NCBI GenBank assembly: GCA_026708055.1
Contig: JAPOVS010000047.1
Coordinates: 1 to 60,964 of the forward strand
Reading direction: 5' to 3'
Origin: a bacterium
GTDB lineage: Bacteria > Actinomycetota > Acidimicrobiia > Acidimicrobiales > CATQHL01
Length of the DNA: 60,964 nucleotides
Positions 34,549 to 41,834 of this stretch are shown one piece after another. The translations under genes were made by a program, and so were the position numbers. The notes under the pieces were generated by a model. It was not told the DNA's origin and made no database searches. It was given only the letters and a program-made list of their open reading frames with translations. Positions within the stretch are counted from its first letter, which is position 1, and the number at the start of each line of letters is the position of its first letter.

Positions 34549-35267
34549 GACCGACCGTGCACGCCGGCCCGAACACGCTGTCGATCTCGGGGATCACCGG
34601 CGTCGGGGAGGTTCGGCCCGGCGACGACTTGGGCGCCCTGATCTCCGGCGCCGCCGACCTGCAGGAGCGCGACATCGTGGTGGTGACCCAGAAGGTCGTC
34701 TCCAAGGCCGAAGGGCGCCTGGTGGAGGTGGACCACGGCGACACCGGTGCCCGCCGGCGCGTGGTCGAGCGCGAGGCGGTCCGCGTGCTGCGCCGCCGGG
34801 GGGAGCTCATCATCGCCGAGACCCCGCACGGGTTCGTGTGCGCCAACGCCGGCGTGGACTTCTCCAACGTGCCCGAGGGGCAGGCGGCGCTGCTGCCCCG
34901 TGACCCCGACCGGTCGGCGCAGCGGATCCGCGACGGCATCGCCGCCGCCGGTGGGCCGCCGGTGGGCGTTGTCGTGTCGGACACCTTCGGACGCCCCTGG
35001 CGACGCGGTCTGACCGACGTCGCCATCGGCTGTGCCGGGGTCCTGGCGGTGCTGGACCTGCGCGGCACCGCCGATGCCGGCGGCCGCCGGCTCCAGGTCA
35101 CCGAGGTGGCCATCGCCGATGAACTCGCCGCCGCCGCCGAACTGGTGATGGGCAAGGACCGCGGCATCCCCGCCGCAGTCGTCCGCGGCGCCCCGCGCGC
35201 CTGGTTCGGGGACGGCCGGGCGCTGCGGGACCTGCCGCGTGCGGCCGGCGAGGACCTGTTCCGCTGA
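34545..35267 (+). CDS. cofE: Coenzyme F420-0:L-glutamate ligase
   Basis: GTP-dependent addition of glutamates to F420-0. 240 aa, the size of archaeal CofE and without the nitroreductase-like C-terminal half found in mycobacterial FbiB. Key segments are the N-terminal GVGEVRPGDDL, VVTQKVVSKAEGR, ETPHGFVCANAGVDFSN and SDTFGRPWRRGLTDVAIG (GTP and metal binding). The start is read as TTG overlapping the cofD stop (TTGA); GTG at 34557 is an alternative that would shorten it by four residues. The dehydro-F420 reductase step would need a separate gene. Confidence 0.9.
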   Translation: MRPTVHAGPNTLSISGITGVGEVRPGDDLGALISGAADLQERDIVVVTQKVVSKAEGRLVEVDHGDTGARRRVVEREAVRVLRRRGELIIAETPHGFVCANAGVDFSNVPEGQAALLPRDPDRSAQRIRDGIAAAGGPPVGVVVSDTFGRPWRRGLTDVAIGCAGVLAVLDLRGTADAGGRRLQVTEVAIADELAAAAELVMGKDRGIPAAVVRGAPRAWFGDGRALRDLPRAAGEDLFR

Positions 35268-35287
35268 GCCCGGCGCCCCGGGTCGCC

Positions 35288-36322
35288 CTAGCGGCGACCG
35301 CCGAGCAGAGACTCCCCGGCCGCCACGGTCTCACCGTCGCCCAGCAGCGTGAAGCCGGCCAGGCGCGCCCCCGGACCCACCACTGCGTCGTGGCCGACCA
35401 CGGAGTCGGCAACGACGGCGCCGGCGCCGATCCTCCCCCCGGGCAGCACGACCGAGCCCCGCAGGCACGCGCCGGCCTCGACGACGGCCCGCTCCATGAC
35501 GACGCTGCCGGCGACGTCGGCGCCGGGTGAGACCACTGCTTCGGAGCTCACCGCGTCGAGGGTGACCTCCCGGCATCCCGAGACGAGATCGATGTTGGCC
35601 TGCAGGTACGAAGCGGGTGTGCCCGCGTCGATCCAGTAGGCGTCGGAGCGCAGCGTGTACAACGCGCCGTCGGCGGCCACGGCCGCGAACGTCTCGCGCT
35701 CCATGGAGACCGGGCGGCCGGGAGGGATCCTCGCCAGCACGGACGGCTCGAGAACGTAGACGCCGGCGTTGATCCAGCCGCTCGCCGCCCCGCCGGTCGC
35801 CGGTTTCTCGACGAATCGTGAGACACGACCCGAGTCGTCCGATTCGACCAGCCCGTAGCGCGAGGCGTCGGCCATCGGGATCGTCAGGATGGTGGCTTCG
35901 GCGCCCCGCGCCCGGTGCAGCGCCAGCAACTCGCTGAGCGGCGCATCGGTCAGCACGTCGCCGTTGAGCGCCCAGAACGTCTCGCAGAACGGATCGCCGT
36001 CGACGGCCATGCCGTTGTCCGCAGCCGTCCGGCGGGCCGCGAACAACAACGCGCCGGCGGTCCCGAGCGGCTCGGGTTCGGTGGCGTAGCGGAGCCCGGC
36101 GCCCCCGCAGCGCCCCGACGGGTAGGCCACGCCGAAGGCATCCGGTCGGTAGCCGAGCGACAACACCACGTCGTCGGTGCCCTCGGCGGCCAACTTGGCC
36201 ACCACGTGCTCGATCATCGGACGATCCACGATCGGCAGCATCTGCTTGGGGCGCATCTCGGTCAGCGGCCGCAGCCGAGTCCCCAAGCCGCCGGCGAGCA
36301 CGATGGCGGAGCGGGGGCTCAT
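35288..36322 (-). CDS. Sugar-phosphate nucleotidylyltransferase (mannose-1-phosphate guanylyltransferase-like)
   Basis: 344 aa. N-terminal Rossmann-like transferase domain: LAGGLGTRLRPLT (9-21) with the catalytic Arg, K26 in PKQMLP, the WALNGDVL metal aspartate and FVEKP. The last ~80 residues are a left-handed beta-helix of hexapeptide repeats (VVSPGADVAGSVVMERAVVEAGA). It is equivalent in position to the mycobacterial GDP-mannose pyrophosphorylase near fbiA/fbiB, and a phosphomannomutase is encoded at 14582. The nucleotide (GTP or another NTP) cannot be fixed from sequence. Convergent with cofE. Confidence 0.85.
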   Translation of the reverse strand: MSPRSAIVLAGGLGTRLRPLTEMRPKQMLPIVDRPMIEHVVAKLAAEGTDDVVLSLGYRPDAFGVAYPSGRCGGAGLRYATEPEPLGTAGALLFAARRTAADNGMAVDGDPFCETFWALNGDVLTDAPLSELLALHRARGAEATILTIPMADASRYGLVESDDSGRVSRFVEKPATGGAASGWINAGVYVLEPSVLARIPPGRPVSMERETFAAVAADGALYTLRSDAYWIDAGTPASYLQANIDLVSGCREVTLDAVSSEAVVSPGADVAGSVVMERAVVEAGACLRGSVVLPGGRIGAGAVVADSVVGHDAVVGPGARLAGFTLLGDGETVAAGESLLGGRR

Positions 36323-36400
36323 CGGGACTCTCGCGGGCCGGGTCGGTGTGCGGTCAGCGCTGTGCCCGCATCGTCGGGGGGATTCTCCGGCGCCGGCCGC

Positions 36401-37132
36401 TCACTCGTCCGCCGGCTCGGTGACCAGGGGCGTGGACTCCTCGCCGGCGCGCAGGGCGAACGGATCGATCTGTCCCAGCCAGGCGATGCTCGGCGGCGGC
36501 GGCAGTTCGGCACCCTCGGGGGCCCGTGCGATGGTCCAGGCCTCGCCGTTGTTGAGGAAACGGATGTCCCCCATGTTCTCGGTGAAGACCTCCGGCGCCT
36601 CGTCGACAGAGCCGGCGAACTCCCAGCGGTGCACCTGGATGATCGCCGGCTCCCCGCCGCAGGTGACGTCCTCGGCCAGCACCCTGCCGTCGTCGAGGGT
36701 GATGGCGTCGTCGGAGATCTCCGCCCGCATGGCGGTCATGAAGTCCTCCAGCGTGGCGTTCTCGCCCGAGGCGGCCTCGAAGTACGGGTGGATGTGGATG
36801 ATGGCGTCGTCGTGGGAGTGGATGCCGAGCCCGTCGTCGGTGCTCGTGAAGTGCGGCAGGAAGTCTCCTTCGGTGCCCTCGGCGCAGTCCCACAGCACGT
36901 ACGGCGAGTGCCAGTGGTCCTCGTTCTGCACGGGTCGGGCCTGCACGTCGCGGGTGGTGTAGGCGAACGCCACGAGCGCGGTGCCCGCCACGATGATGAG
37001 CACCACCAGCGCGGGGAAGCTCGGCCGCAGGATGCGGCTCCACCTGCTGCCACCGCCGCCGGTGCGCGCCGCCCGCTCGATGTTGCGGACGGCATCGGCG
37101 AGGGAGGTACGGCTCCGGGAGTCTCGCGCCAT
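36401..37132 (-). CDS. Membrane-anchored His-rich protein, function unknown
   Basis: 243 aa. A cytoplasmic N-terminus (about 38 residues) is followed by one helix (39-58) and an outside domain. That domain contains closely spaced histidine pairs: H73-W-H75, H105-S-H107 followed by two Asp, and H113-I-H115, plus H94. Two cysteines (C83 and one in the VTCGGEP segment) could pair. The HxH clusters suggest a metal site (copper, zinc or iron), but I recognise no named family. ATG 37132 is preferred over a GTG four codons upstream. TAGTGT at 37143-37148 would give a near-leaderless message. Confidence 0.6.
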   Translation of the reverse strand: MARDSRSRTSLADAVRNIERAARTGGGGSRWSRILRPSFPALVVLIIVAGTALVAFAYTTRDVQARPVQNEDHWHSPYVLWDCAEGTEGDFLPHFTSTDDGLGIHSHDDAIIHIHPYFEAASGENATLEDFMTAMRAEISDDAITLDDGRVLAEDVTCGGEPAIIQVHRWEFAGSVDEAPEVFTENMGDIRFLNNGEAWTIARAPEGAELPPPPSIAWLGQIDPFALRAGEESTPLVTEPADE

Positions 37133-37142
37133 AGCGACAGGC

Positions 37143-37148
37143 ACACTA
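37143..37148 (-). promoter_or_regulatory. Candidate -10 element (TAGTGT) for the His-rich protein
   Basis: TAGTGT ends 10 nt before ATG 37132 on the same strand, in the 110-bp divergent gap shared with the aminotransferase. Confidence 0.35.
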
Positions 37149-37229
37149 CCGCCGGTTCAGGGTGATGACGCCCGTCGCCGGCCGCTGCAGCGACCCGCCG
37201 AGCCGCCCCGGGGTCCCCGCCCCCACGGC

Positions 37230-37235
37230 TAGCCT
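37230..37235 (+). promoter_or_regulatory. Candidate -10 element (TAGCCT), leaderless aminotransferase
   Basis: TAGCCT ends 7 nt before GTG 37243. No ribosome-binding sequence precedes that start, consistent with a leaderless transcript. Confidence 0.45.
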
Positions 37236-37242
37236 GCGGCGC

Positions 37243-38073
37243 GTGGAGGGGCCTGTCGTCTGGCTGAACGGTGCGATCGTTCCGGAGTCGGCGGCATGCA
37301 TCTCCCACCGGGATCACGGCCTGCTGGTGGGCGACGGCGTCTTCGAGAGCGTCCGGATCACCGCCGGGCAGGCCTTCGCCGTTGGGCGCCACCTGGCGCG
37401 CCTGGCGCGCTCCGCGGGGGCTCTGGGGCTGGAACTGCCGCCGGCGGGCGAATTGCGCCAGGCGGTCGGCGCCGTTCTGGCCGCCACGGGCGTGGTCGAG
37501 GGTCGCCTGCGGATCACGGCCACCAGCGGTCCCGGCGGGTTCTCCTCGGCTCGGCCGCCCGCGGGGACGACCGTGGTCGTGGCGGCCGAGGAGGCCCCGC
37601 CCTGGTCACCGCACGTGGCGGTGATCACCGTGCCGTGGCCCCGCAACGAGCGGGGCGCCACGGCCGGCATCAAGACGATCTCCTACGCCGAGAACGTCCT
37701 GGCTCTCCGGCGGGCGCACGCCGCGGGAGCCGGCGAGGCCGTCTTCGCCAACACCCGGGGGGAACTGTGCGAGGGCACGGGCACCAACGTGTTCCTGGTG
37801 TTCGGCGGGCGGCTGCTGACGCCCCCGCTGTCGGTGGGCTGCCTGGCCGGCGTCACCCGCGACCTGGCATTGGAGATCACCGATGCGACAACCGAGCCCG
37901 TGCCGCTGGGCGCCCTCGCTGAGGCGTCGGAGGCTTTCCTGACCTCCACGACGCGCAACGTGCACCCCGTCTCGGCCGTCGACGGCGTGTCGCTGCCCGC
38001 CTGTCCCGGGCCCGCGACCGTCGCCGCCCAGCAGGCTTTCGCCGCCCTCATGGCCGAGACCCTGGACCCCTAG
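37243..38073 (+). CDS. Class IV PLP aminotransferase (BCAT / ADC-lyase type)
   Basis: 276 aa. Fold-type IV marks: ISHRDHGLLVGDGVFESVRI (the D-x-G-x-x-x-G-x-x-x-F-E pattern near residue 24-36), the PLP lysine K144 in GIKTISYAENVLA, and GTGTNVFLV near residue 177 contacting PLP phosphate. The family includes branched-chain and D-amino-acid aminotransferases and 4-amino-4-deoxychorismate lyase (PabC); the sequence alone does not choose among them, although the short length leans toward PabC or D-amino-acid types. GTG start without a ribosome site. Confidence 0.82.
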   Translation: MEGPVVWLNGAIVPESAACISHRDHGLLVGDGVFESVRITAGQAFAVGRHLARLARSAGALGLELPPAGELRQAVGAVLAATGVVEGRLRITATSGPGGFSSARPPAGTTVVVAAEEAPPWSPHVAVITVPWPRNERGATAGIKTISYAENVLALRRAHAAGAGEAVFANTRGELCEGTGTNVFLVFGGRLLTPPLSVGCLAGVTRDLALEITDATTEPVPLGALAEASEAFLTSTTRNVHPVSAVDGVSLPACPGPATVAAQQAFAALMAETLDP

Positions 38074-38075
38074 CC

Positions 38076-38108
38076 CCCGGAGGCCGCCGCCGCACCGGGA
38101 CCTCCGGG
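38076..38108. terminator. Possible bidirectional terminator between convergent genes
   Basis: 8-bp perfect stem CCCGGAGG / CCTCCGGG (38076-38083 and 38101-38108) in the 38-nt gap between the aminotransferase stop and the M23 peptidase stop. The loop is 17 nt and there is no T-run. Confidence 0.35.
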
Positions 38109-38111
38109 CTC

Positions 38112-39458
38112 TCAGAAGCAGGCCTCGTGAACGATGGGGTACGGGTTGATGTGGTTGCCCCGCCCCCCGAGGTGGTACTCGAAGTGCAGGTGCGGGAGCC
38201 CGGCGGCGTTGCCCGAGTCGCCCACGTAGCCGATCACGGCGCCCGCAGGCACCCAGCCCACGCCGACGTTCTCGTACGCCGACAGGTGCGTGTTGTAGTA
38301 GTAGTTGCCCGAGTCGGCGAAGAGGTAGGCCGAGTTCCCGCCGATGCGGTTGGCCCGGTGCTCCACGCGCCCGCTCTCGACGGCCAGCACCGGTGTCCCG
38401 GTCGGTGCGATGAGATCGTTGCCCTTGTGCCAGCCGCCGTAGTGGCGGGGATCCCCGAAGTCGTCGAAGTGGCTGAACGGTCCGGCCAGCGGGCACACCC
38501 AACCGCTCGCAGCCGCCAGCACCGGCAGGCCGGCGACCGGCGCCGCCGCGTCGCCCGGCTCGCCCGGCCTGACCGGCGGGATCGCACCGGCGCCCGGCTC
38601 CGCCTGCGGGGCGTCCGGCGCCGCCGCGGCTGCCCGGGCGACCTCCTCCCCGGCGACCCGGGCGGCCTCCTGCCTCGCGACCTCCGCGGCGGCCGCCGCG
38701 GCCGCCGCGGCGCGTGCCGCCTCCAGGCGGCGCGCCTCCTCGGCCTGCCTGCGGCGCAACTCCTCCGCCAGGCGCCGGCGCTCCTCCCCCTCGAGCGCAT
38801 CCAGCAACCTGTCCTGCTCATAGAGGCGCGGCGCTATTTCCAGGTACACCGACCCGATGGCGTTCAACTCCGCCTGCACCTCGGCGGCGGCGGCGGCGGC
38901 CTGGCTGATCAACTCCTGCTGGTGCCGGGCGCGCTCGGCGAGCAGCGCCTGCGCCTGATCCAGGTCGTCGCGGGCCCTGCGGTAGTCGTCGATGATGTCG
39001 AGGGACCCTTCGCTCACGAAGCGGGCCAGGGCATCCACCGCGGCCTGGCGGTTGATGTCGTCGCCGGCCAGGATCGACGGGGGCGTCGTGGAGTCGATGT
39101 AGCGCTGCACGGCGATCTCGATCATCTGCTGGCGCAGCGCGGCCACTTCGGCGTCGATCCCGGCGACGCGCTGGGACAGCTCCACGATCTCGACGTTCAG
39201 CTCGTACAGGGCCAGATCGGCCTCCCAGTAGCGGGCGCCGGCTGCGTCGGCGCGCGCCTGGGTGGCGATCATCTGATCGAGGTACTCGTCGATCTCGTCC
39301 TGCAGCGCGGACACGGTGGCGCGCACCTGGTCCAATTCGCTCTGCGCGCCGGACGCCGAACTCATCACCAGCACCAGAACGACCGGCAGCGCCCACAGCA
39401 CCTTCCGGCGCACGACGTTCAGCCGGGAGGCGCTCAACCTAGAGAACGTCGCTCTCAT
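38112..39458 (-). CDS. M23/LytM peptidoglycan peptidase with coiled coil (EnvC/RipA-activator type)
   Basis: 448 aa. Signal peptide or anchor with hydrophobic residues about 21-34 and SGAQS cleavage-like end, then a long coiled coil (roughly 42-260) ending in an Ala/Arg/Glu-rich segment, a Pro/Ala linker, and a C-terminal LytM domain. Zinc site residues are present: HKGNDL (H-x3-D) and PHLHFEYH (H-x-H). The domain therefore looks catalytically competent, unlike many EnvC activators. ATG 39458 overlaps the upstream CNNM gene by 20 nt; GTG 39413, starting right at the signal peptide, is an alternative. Confidence 0.85.
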   Translation of the reverse strand: MRATFSRLSASRLNVVRRKVLWALPVVLVLVMSSASGAQSELDQVRATVSALQDEIDEYLDQMIATQARADAAGARYWEADLALYELNVEIVELSQRVAGIDAEVAALRQQMIEIAVQRYIDSTTPPSILAGDDINRQAAVDALARFVSEGSLDIIDDYRRARDDLDQAQALLAERARHQQELISQAAAAAAEVQAELNAIGSVYLEIAPRLYEQDRLLDALEGEERRRLAEELRRRQAEEARRLEAARAAAAAAAAAEVARQEAARVAGEEVARAAAAAPDAPQAEPGAGAIPPVRPGEPGDAAAPVAGLPVLAAASGWVCPLAGPFSHFDDFGDPRHYGGWHKGNDLIAPTGTPVLAVESGRVEHRANRIGGNSAYLFADSGNYYYNTHLSAYENVGVGWVPAGAVIGYVGDSGNAAGLPHLHFEYHLGGRGNHINPYPIVHEACF

Positions 39459-40452
39459 CCCTGATGTCACCCACGAGGGACTCCAGCACGTCCTCAAGGG
39501 TCACGAGACCCACCGTAACGGTCCCCTCGCGAACCAGGGCCACGTGCACCCGGTGCCGCCGCATCAATCGCAGGAGATCCTCCAGCGGCAGGTCGCGGCG
39601 CACCATGAGAGCCCGCCGGACGCAAACGGCGGGAACCGCCTGGGACCAGCGCTCGGGCGGGACCGTCAGCAGGTCCTTGGCATGCACGAACCCCTCGGGA
39701 CGGTCGGGATCGCCCAGCAGCAGCCGGGAGTGCCCGCTGGCCACCACCGTCGCCTCCGCCTCGGCCACGCTGGCGGCCCGCGGGATGGCACAGATCCGCT
39801 CCCGGGGCACCATGATCGACGCCACCGGGCGCTCGCCCAGCTCCAGCGCAGAGGCCAGCAGCGTGTGCTCGAACTCTGTGAGCAGGCCGCCGGTGCGCGA
39901 CTCGGCCAGCAGCTCGGACAGCTCAGCGGGCGTGCGGGCGCTGGACGTGCGATCCACCGGGACCACGCCGCACAGGCGCGAGAGCACCGCCACGAGCCAC
40001 TCGAGAGCCCGGATCACCGGCCGGAACGCCCCGACGAACAGCCGGTGCACCGGCGCCAGCCACATGGCCAGGCCATCGGGATTGCACAGGGCGGCGTTCT
40101 TGGGGACCATCTCACCGATCAGCACGTGGGCGAAGACCACGATGGCGATCGCCACCGCCACGCTGACGCCGTGGCCGAATCCCCCGAGGACACCGTCGAG
40201 CAGGCGCGCCACGGCCGGTTCGACCACGTAGCCGAGCCCCAGGGCGGTCATCGTCAGCCCGAGCTGCGCGCCGGCGAGCTGCATGCCCAGATCCCCCATT
40301 GCCCGCACCGCCACCCGGGCGCGCCGGTTGCCGGACTCGGCCAACACCTCCAGGCGGCTGCGTGACGCCGCCACGAGCGCGAACTCCACGGCGGTGAAGA
40401 AGGCGTTGCCCGCCAGCAGCACGACCGCCACCAGCAGCGCCAGGACGGTCAC
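39439..40452 (-). CDS. CNNM/HlyC-CorC-like membrane protein (second copy)
   Basis: 337 aa. A DUF21 membrane domain with GNAFFTAVEFALVAASRSRLE (residues 15-35), the NPDGLAM and GEMVPKNAAL motifs and three helices is followed by a CBS pair (VPRERICAIP... and ...VHVALVREG). It stops at the end of the CBS pair and lacks the C-terminal CorC/HlyC domain that the neighbouring copy has. CNNM proteins are linked to magnesium and sodium transport. GTG start overlaps the first copy's stop by 4 nt, so the two are a tandem pair that may form a heterodimer. Confidence 0.85.
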   Translation of the reverse strand: MTVLALLVAVVLLAGNAFFTAVEFALVAASRSRLEVLAESGNRRARVAVRAMGDLGMQLAGAQLGLTMTALGLGYVVEPAVARLLDGVLGGFGHGVSVAVAIAIVVFAHVLIGEMVPKNAALCNPDGLAMWLAPVHRLFVGAFRPVIRALEWLVAVLSRLCGVVPVDRTSSARTPAELSELLAESRTGGLLTEFEHTLLASALELGERPVASIMVPRERICAIPRAASVAEAEATVVASGHSRLLLGDPDRPEGFVHAKDLLTVPPERWSQAVPAVCVRRALMVRRDLPLEDLLRLMRRHRVHVALVREGTVTVGLVTLEDVLESLVGDIRDESDVL

Positions 40453-41834
40453 GGCCGTCGCCGCCCGGTCTCGGCGACCCGCACGGTCACGATCCGCCGC
40501 CGCACCATCTCGGCGACCTCGAAGCGCCAACCCTCCCAGGAGAACGAGTCGCCGACCACCGGGATCCGCCCGAGCCGGTACAGCACGAACCCGGCGAGGG
40601 TCTCGTAGGGGCCATCGGGCGTGCGCAGGCCGCAGGCCTCCTCGATGCCGTCGGCGCGCAGGTCGCCGGCCAGCAGCCATTCGCCCGGCGGAGCCGGCGG
40701 GGTGAGCTCCGCGACCGGGTCGTGCTCGTCGTCGATCTCCCCGACGATCTCCTCGGTGATGTCCTCGGCGGTGATGATCCCCGCGGTGCCGCCGTGCTCG
40801 TCCACGACGACCGCCAGGGACTGGCGCCTGCGACTCATCTCGCTCAGCAGGCTCCGCAGGTCGGCGCTCTCGGGCACCGCCCACACGTCGACCATCATCT
40901 CCTCCACCGTGATCGTGTGACGCTCGGCGGGCGGGACGCGGTGGACCGCCTTCACGTGCACCACGCCCCGCACGTCGTCCAGGTCGGCGTCGGCGACCGG
41001 GAAGCGCGAGTGACCGCTGGTGACCGTGGCGTCCACCAGATCGGCCATCGTGTCGGTGGCGCCGACGGTGATCACCTCCACACGCGGCACCAGGGCGTCG
41101 GCGGCGGTCTTGGCGCCGAAGCGGATCGAGCGCGTCAGCAGCGTCACATCCTCCGGGTCCAACTCGCCGCTGCTCCCCGCCGAGCGGATGACGTGCTCGA
41201 GCTCCCGCAGGGTCCGCACCGACCGGAGTTCGCCGATGGGTTCGAGTCCGGCGAGGCGCACGATCCGGTCGGCGGTGCCGTTGAACAGCGTCACGAACGG
41301 CCACGTGAGGTAGCCGTACAGGCGCAGCGGCCTGGCACACAGCAATCCCACCGGCAGAGGCCGCGAGATGGCCAGCATCTTGGGCAACTGCTCCCCCGCC
41401 ACGAGGTGCACCACCGTCGCCAGCGCCAGGGCCACGGCCACGGCCACGGCGTGAGCCGAGGACTCGCTCAGCACCGCTCCGAAGGCCCCCAGCAACAGCT
41501 CCGCGATCAGCGGTTCGGCAACCCAGCCCAGCAGCAGGGACATGACCGTGATCCCCAACTGCGCAGCCGAGAGATGGAACGTGAGTCGCTCGGTCACCCG
41601 CAGCAGGCTCTGGGCCGACCGGCGCCGGGCGCGCCGGGCGCCGCGCGCCGCCTCGGTGAGCGGACCGCGCGACACGGAAACAGCAGAAAACTCCGCCGCG
41701 ACGAAGAAGGCGTTGGCGCCGATCAGCGCGACGACCGCAAGAAGTCCGAGTGCGACTCTGATCGCCCGGCAGTCTATCGGCGGGGGGCCATCGGCCCGGG
41801 GAGCAGGAGGGTCGGCGGTAGCATCCGGTGCCAT
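40449..41834 (-). CDS. CNNM/HlyC-CorC-like membrane protein (first copy)
   Basis: 461 aa. DUF21 membrane domain (GANAFFVAAEFSAVSVSRGPLTE near residue 37-59, GEQLPKML), two CBS motifs (VPRVEVITVGATD and DEHGGTAGIITAEDI), and the C-terminal CorC_HlyC domain (GEWLLAGDLRADGIEEACG, YETLAGFVLYRLGRIP). It probably acts in divalent-cation homeostasis. Start: ATG 41834 (or ATG 41852, six codons longer). Either way its 5' end collides with the divergent ABC transporter, whose reading frame lacks an ordinary start in the same place. Confidence 0.88.
   Translation of the reverse strand: MAPDATADPPAPRADGPPPIDCRAIRVALGLLAVVALIGANAFFVAAEFSAVSVSRGPLTEAARGARRARRRSAQSLLRVTERLTFHLSAAQLGITVMSLLLGWVAEPLIAELLLGAFGAVLSESSAHAVAVAVALALATVVHLVAGEQLPKMLAISRPLPVGLLCARPLRLYGYLTWPFVTLFNGTADRIVRLAGLEPIGELRSVRTLRELEHVIRSAGSSGELDPEDVTLLTRSIRFGAKTAADALVPRVEVITVGATDTMADLVDATVTSGHSRFPVADADLDDVRGVVHVKAVHRVPPAERHTITVEEMMVDVWAVPESADLRSLLSEMSRRRQSLAVVVDEHGGTAGIITAEDITEEIVGEIDDEHDPVAELTPPAPPGEWLLAGDLRADGIEEACGLRTPDGPYETLAGFVLYRLGRIPVVGDSFSWEGWRFEVAEMVRRRIVTVRVAETGRRRP
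41819..41824 (+). promoter_or_regulatory. Candidate -10 element (TAGCAT) for the ABC exporter operon
   Basis: Identical to the ftsH hexamer. It lies 8 nt before the in-frame ATC at 41833, inside the 5' end of the divergent CNNM gene. Confidence 0.4.
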
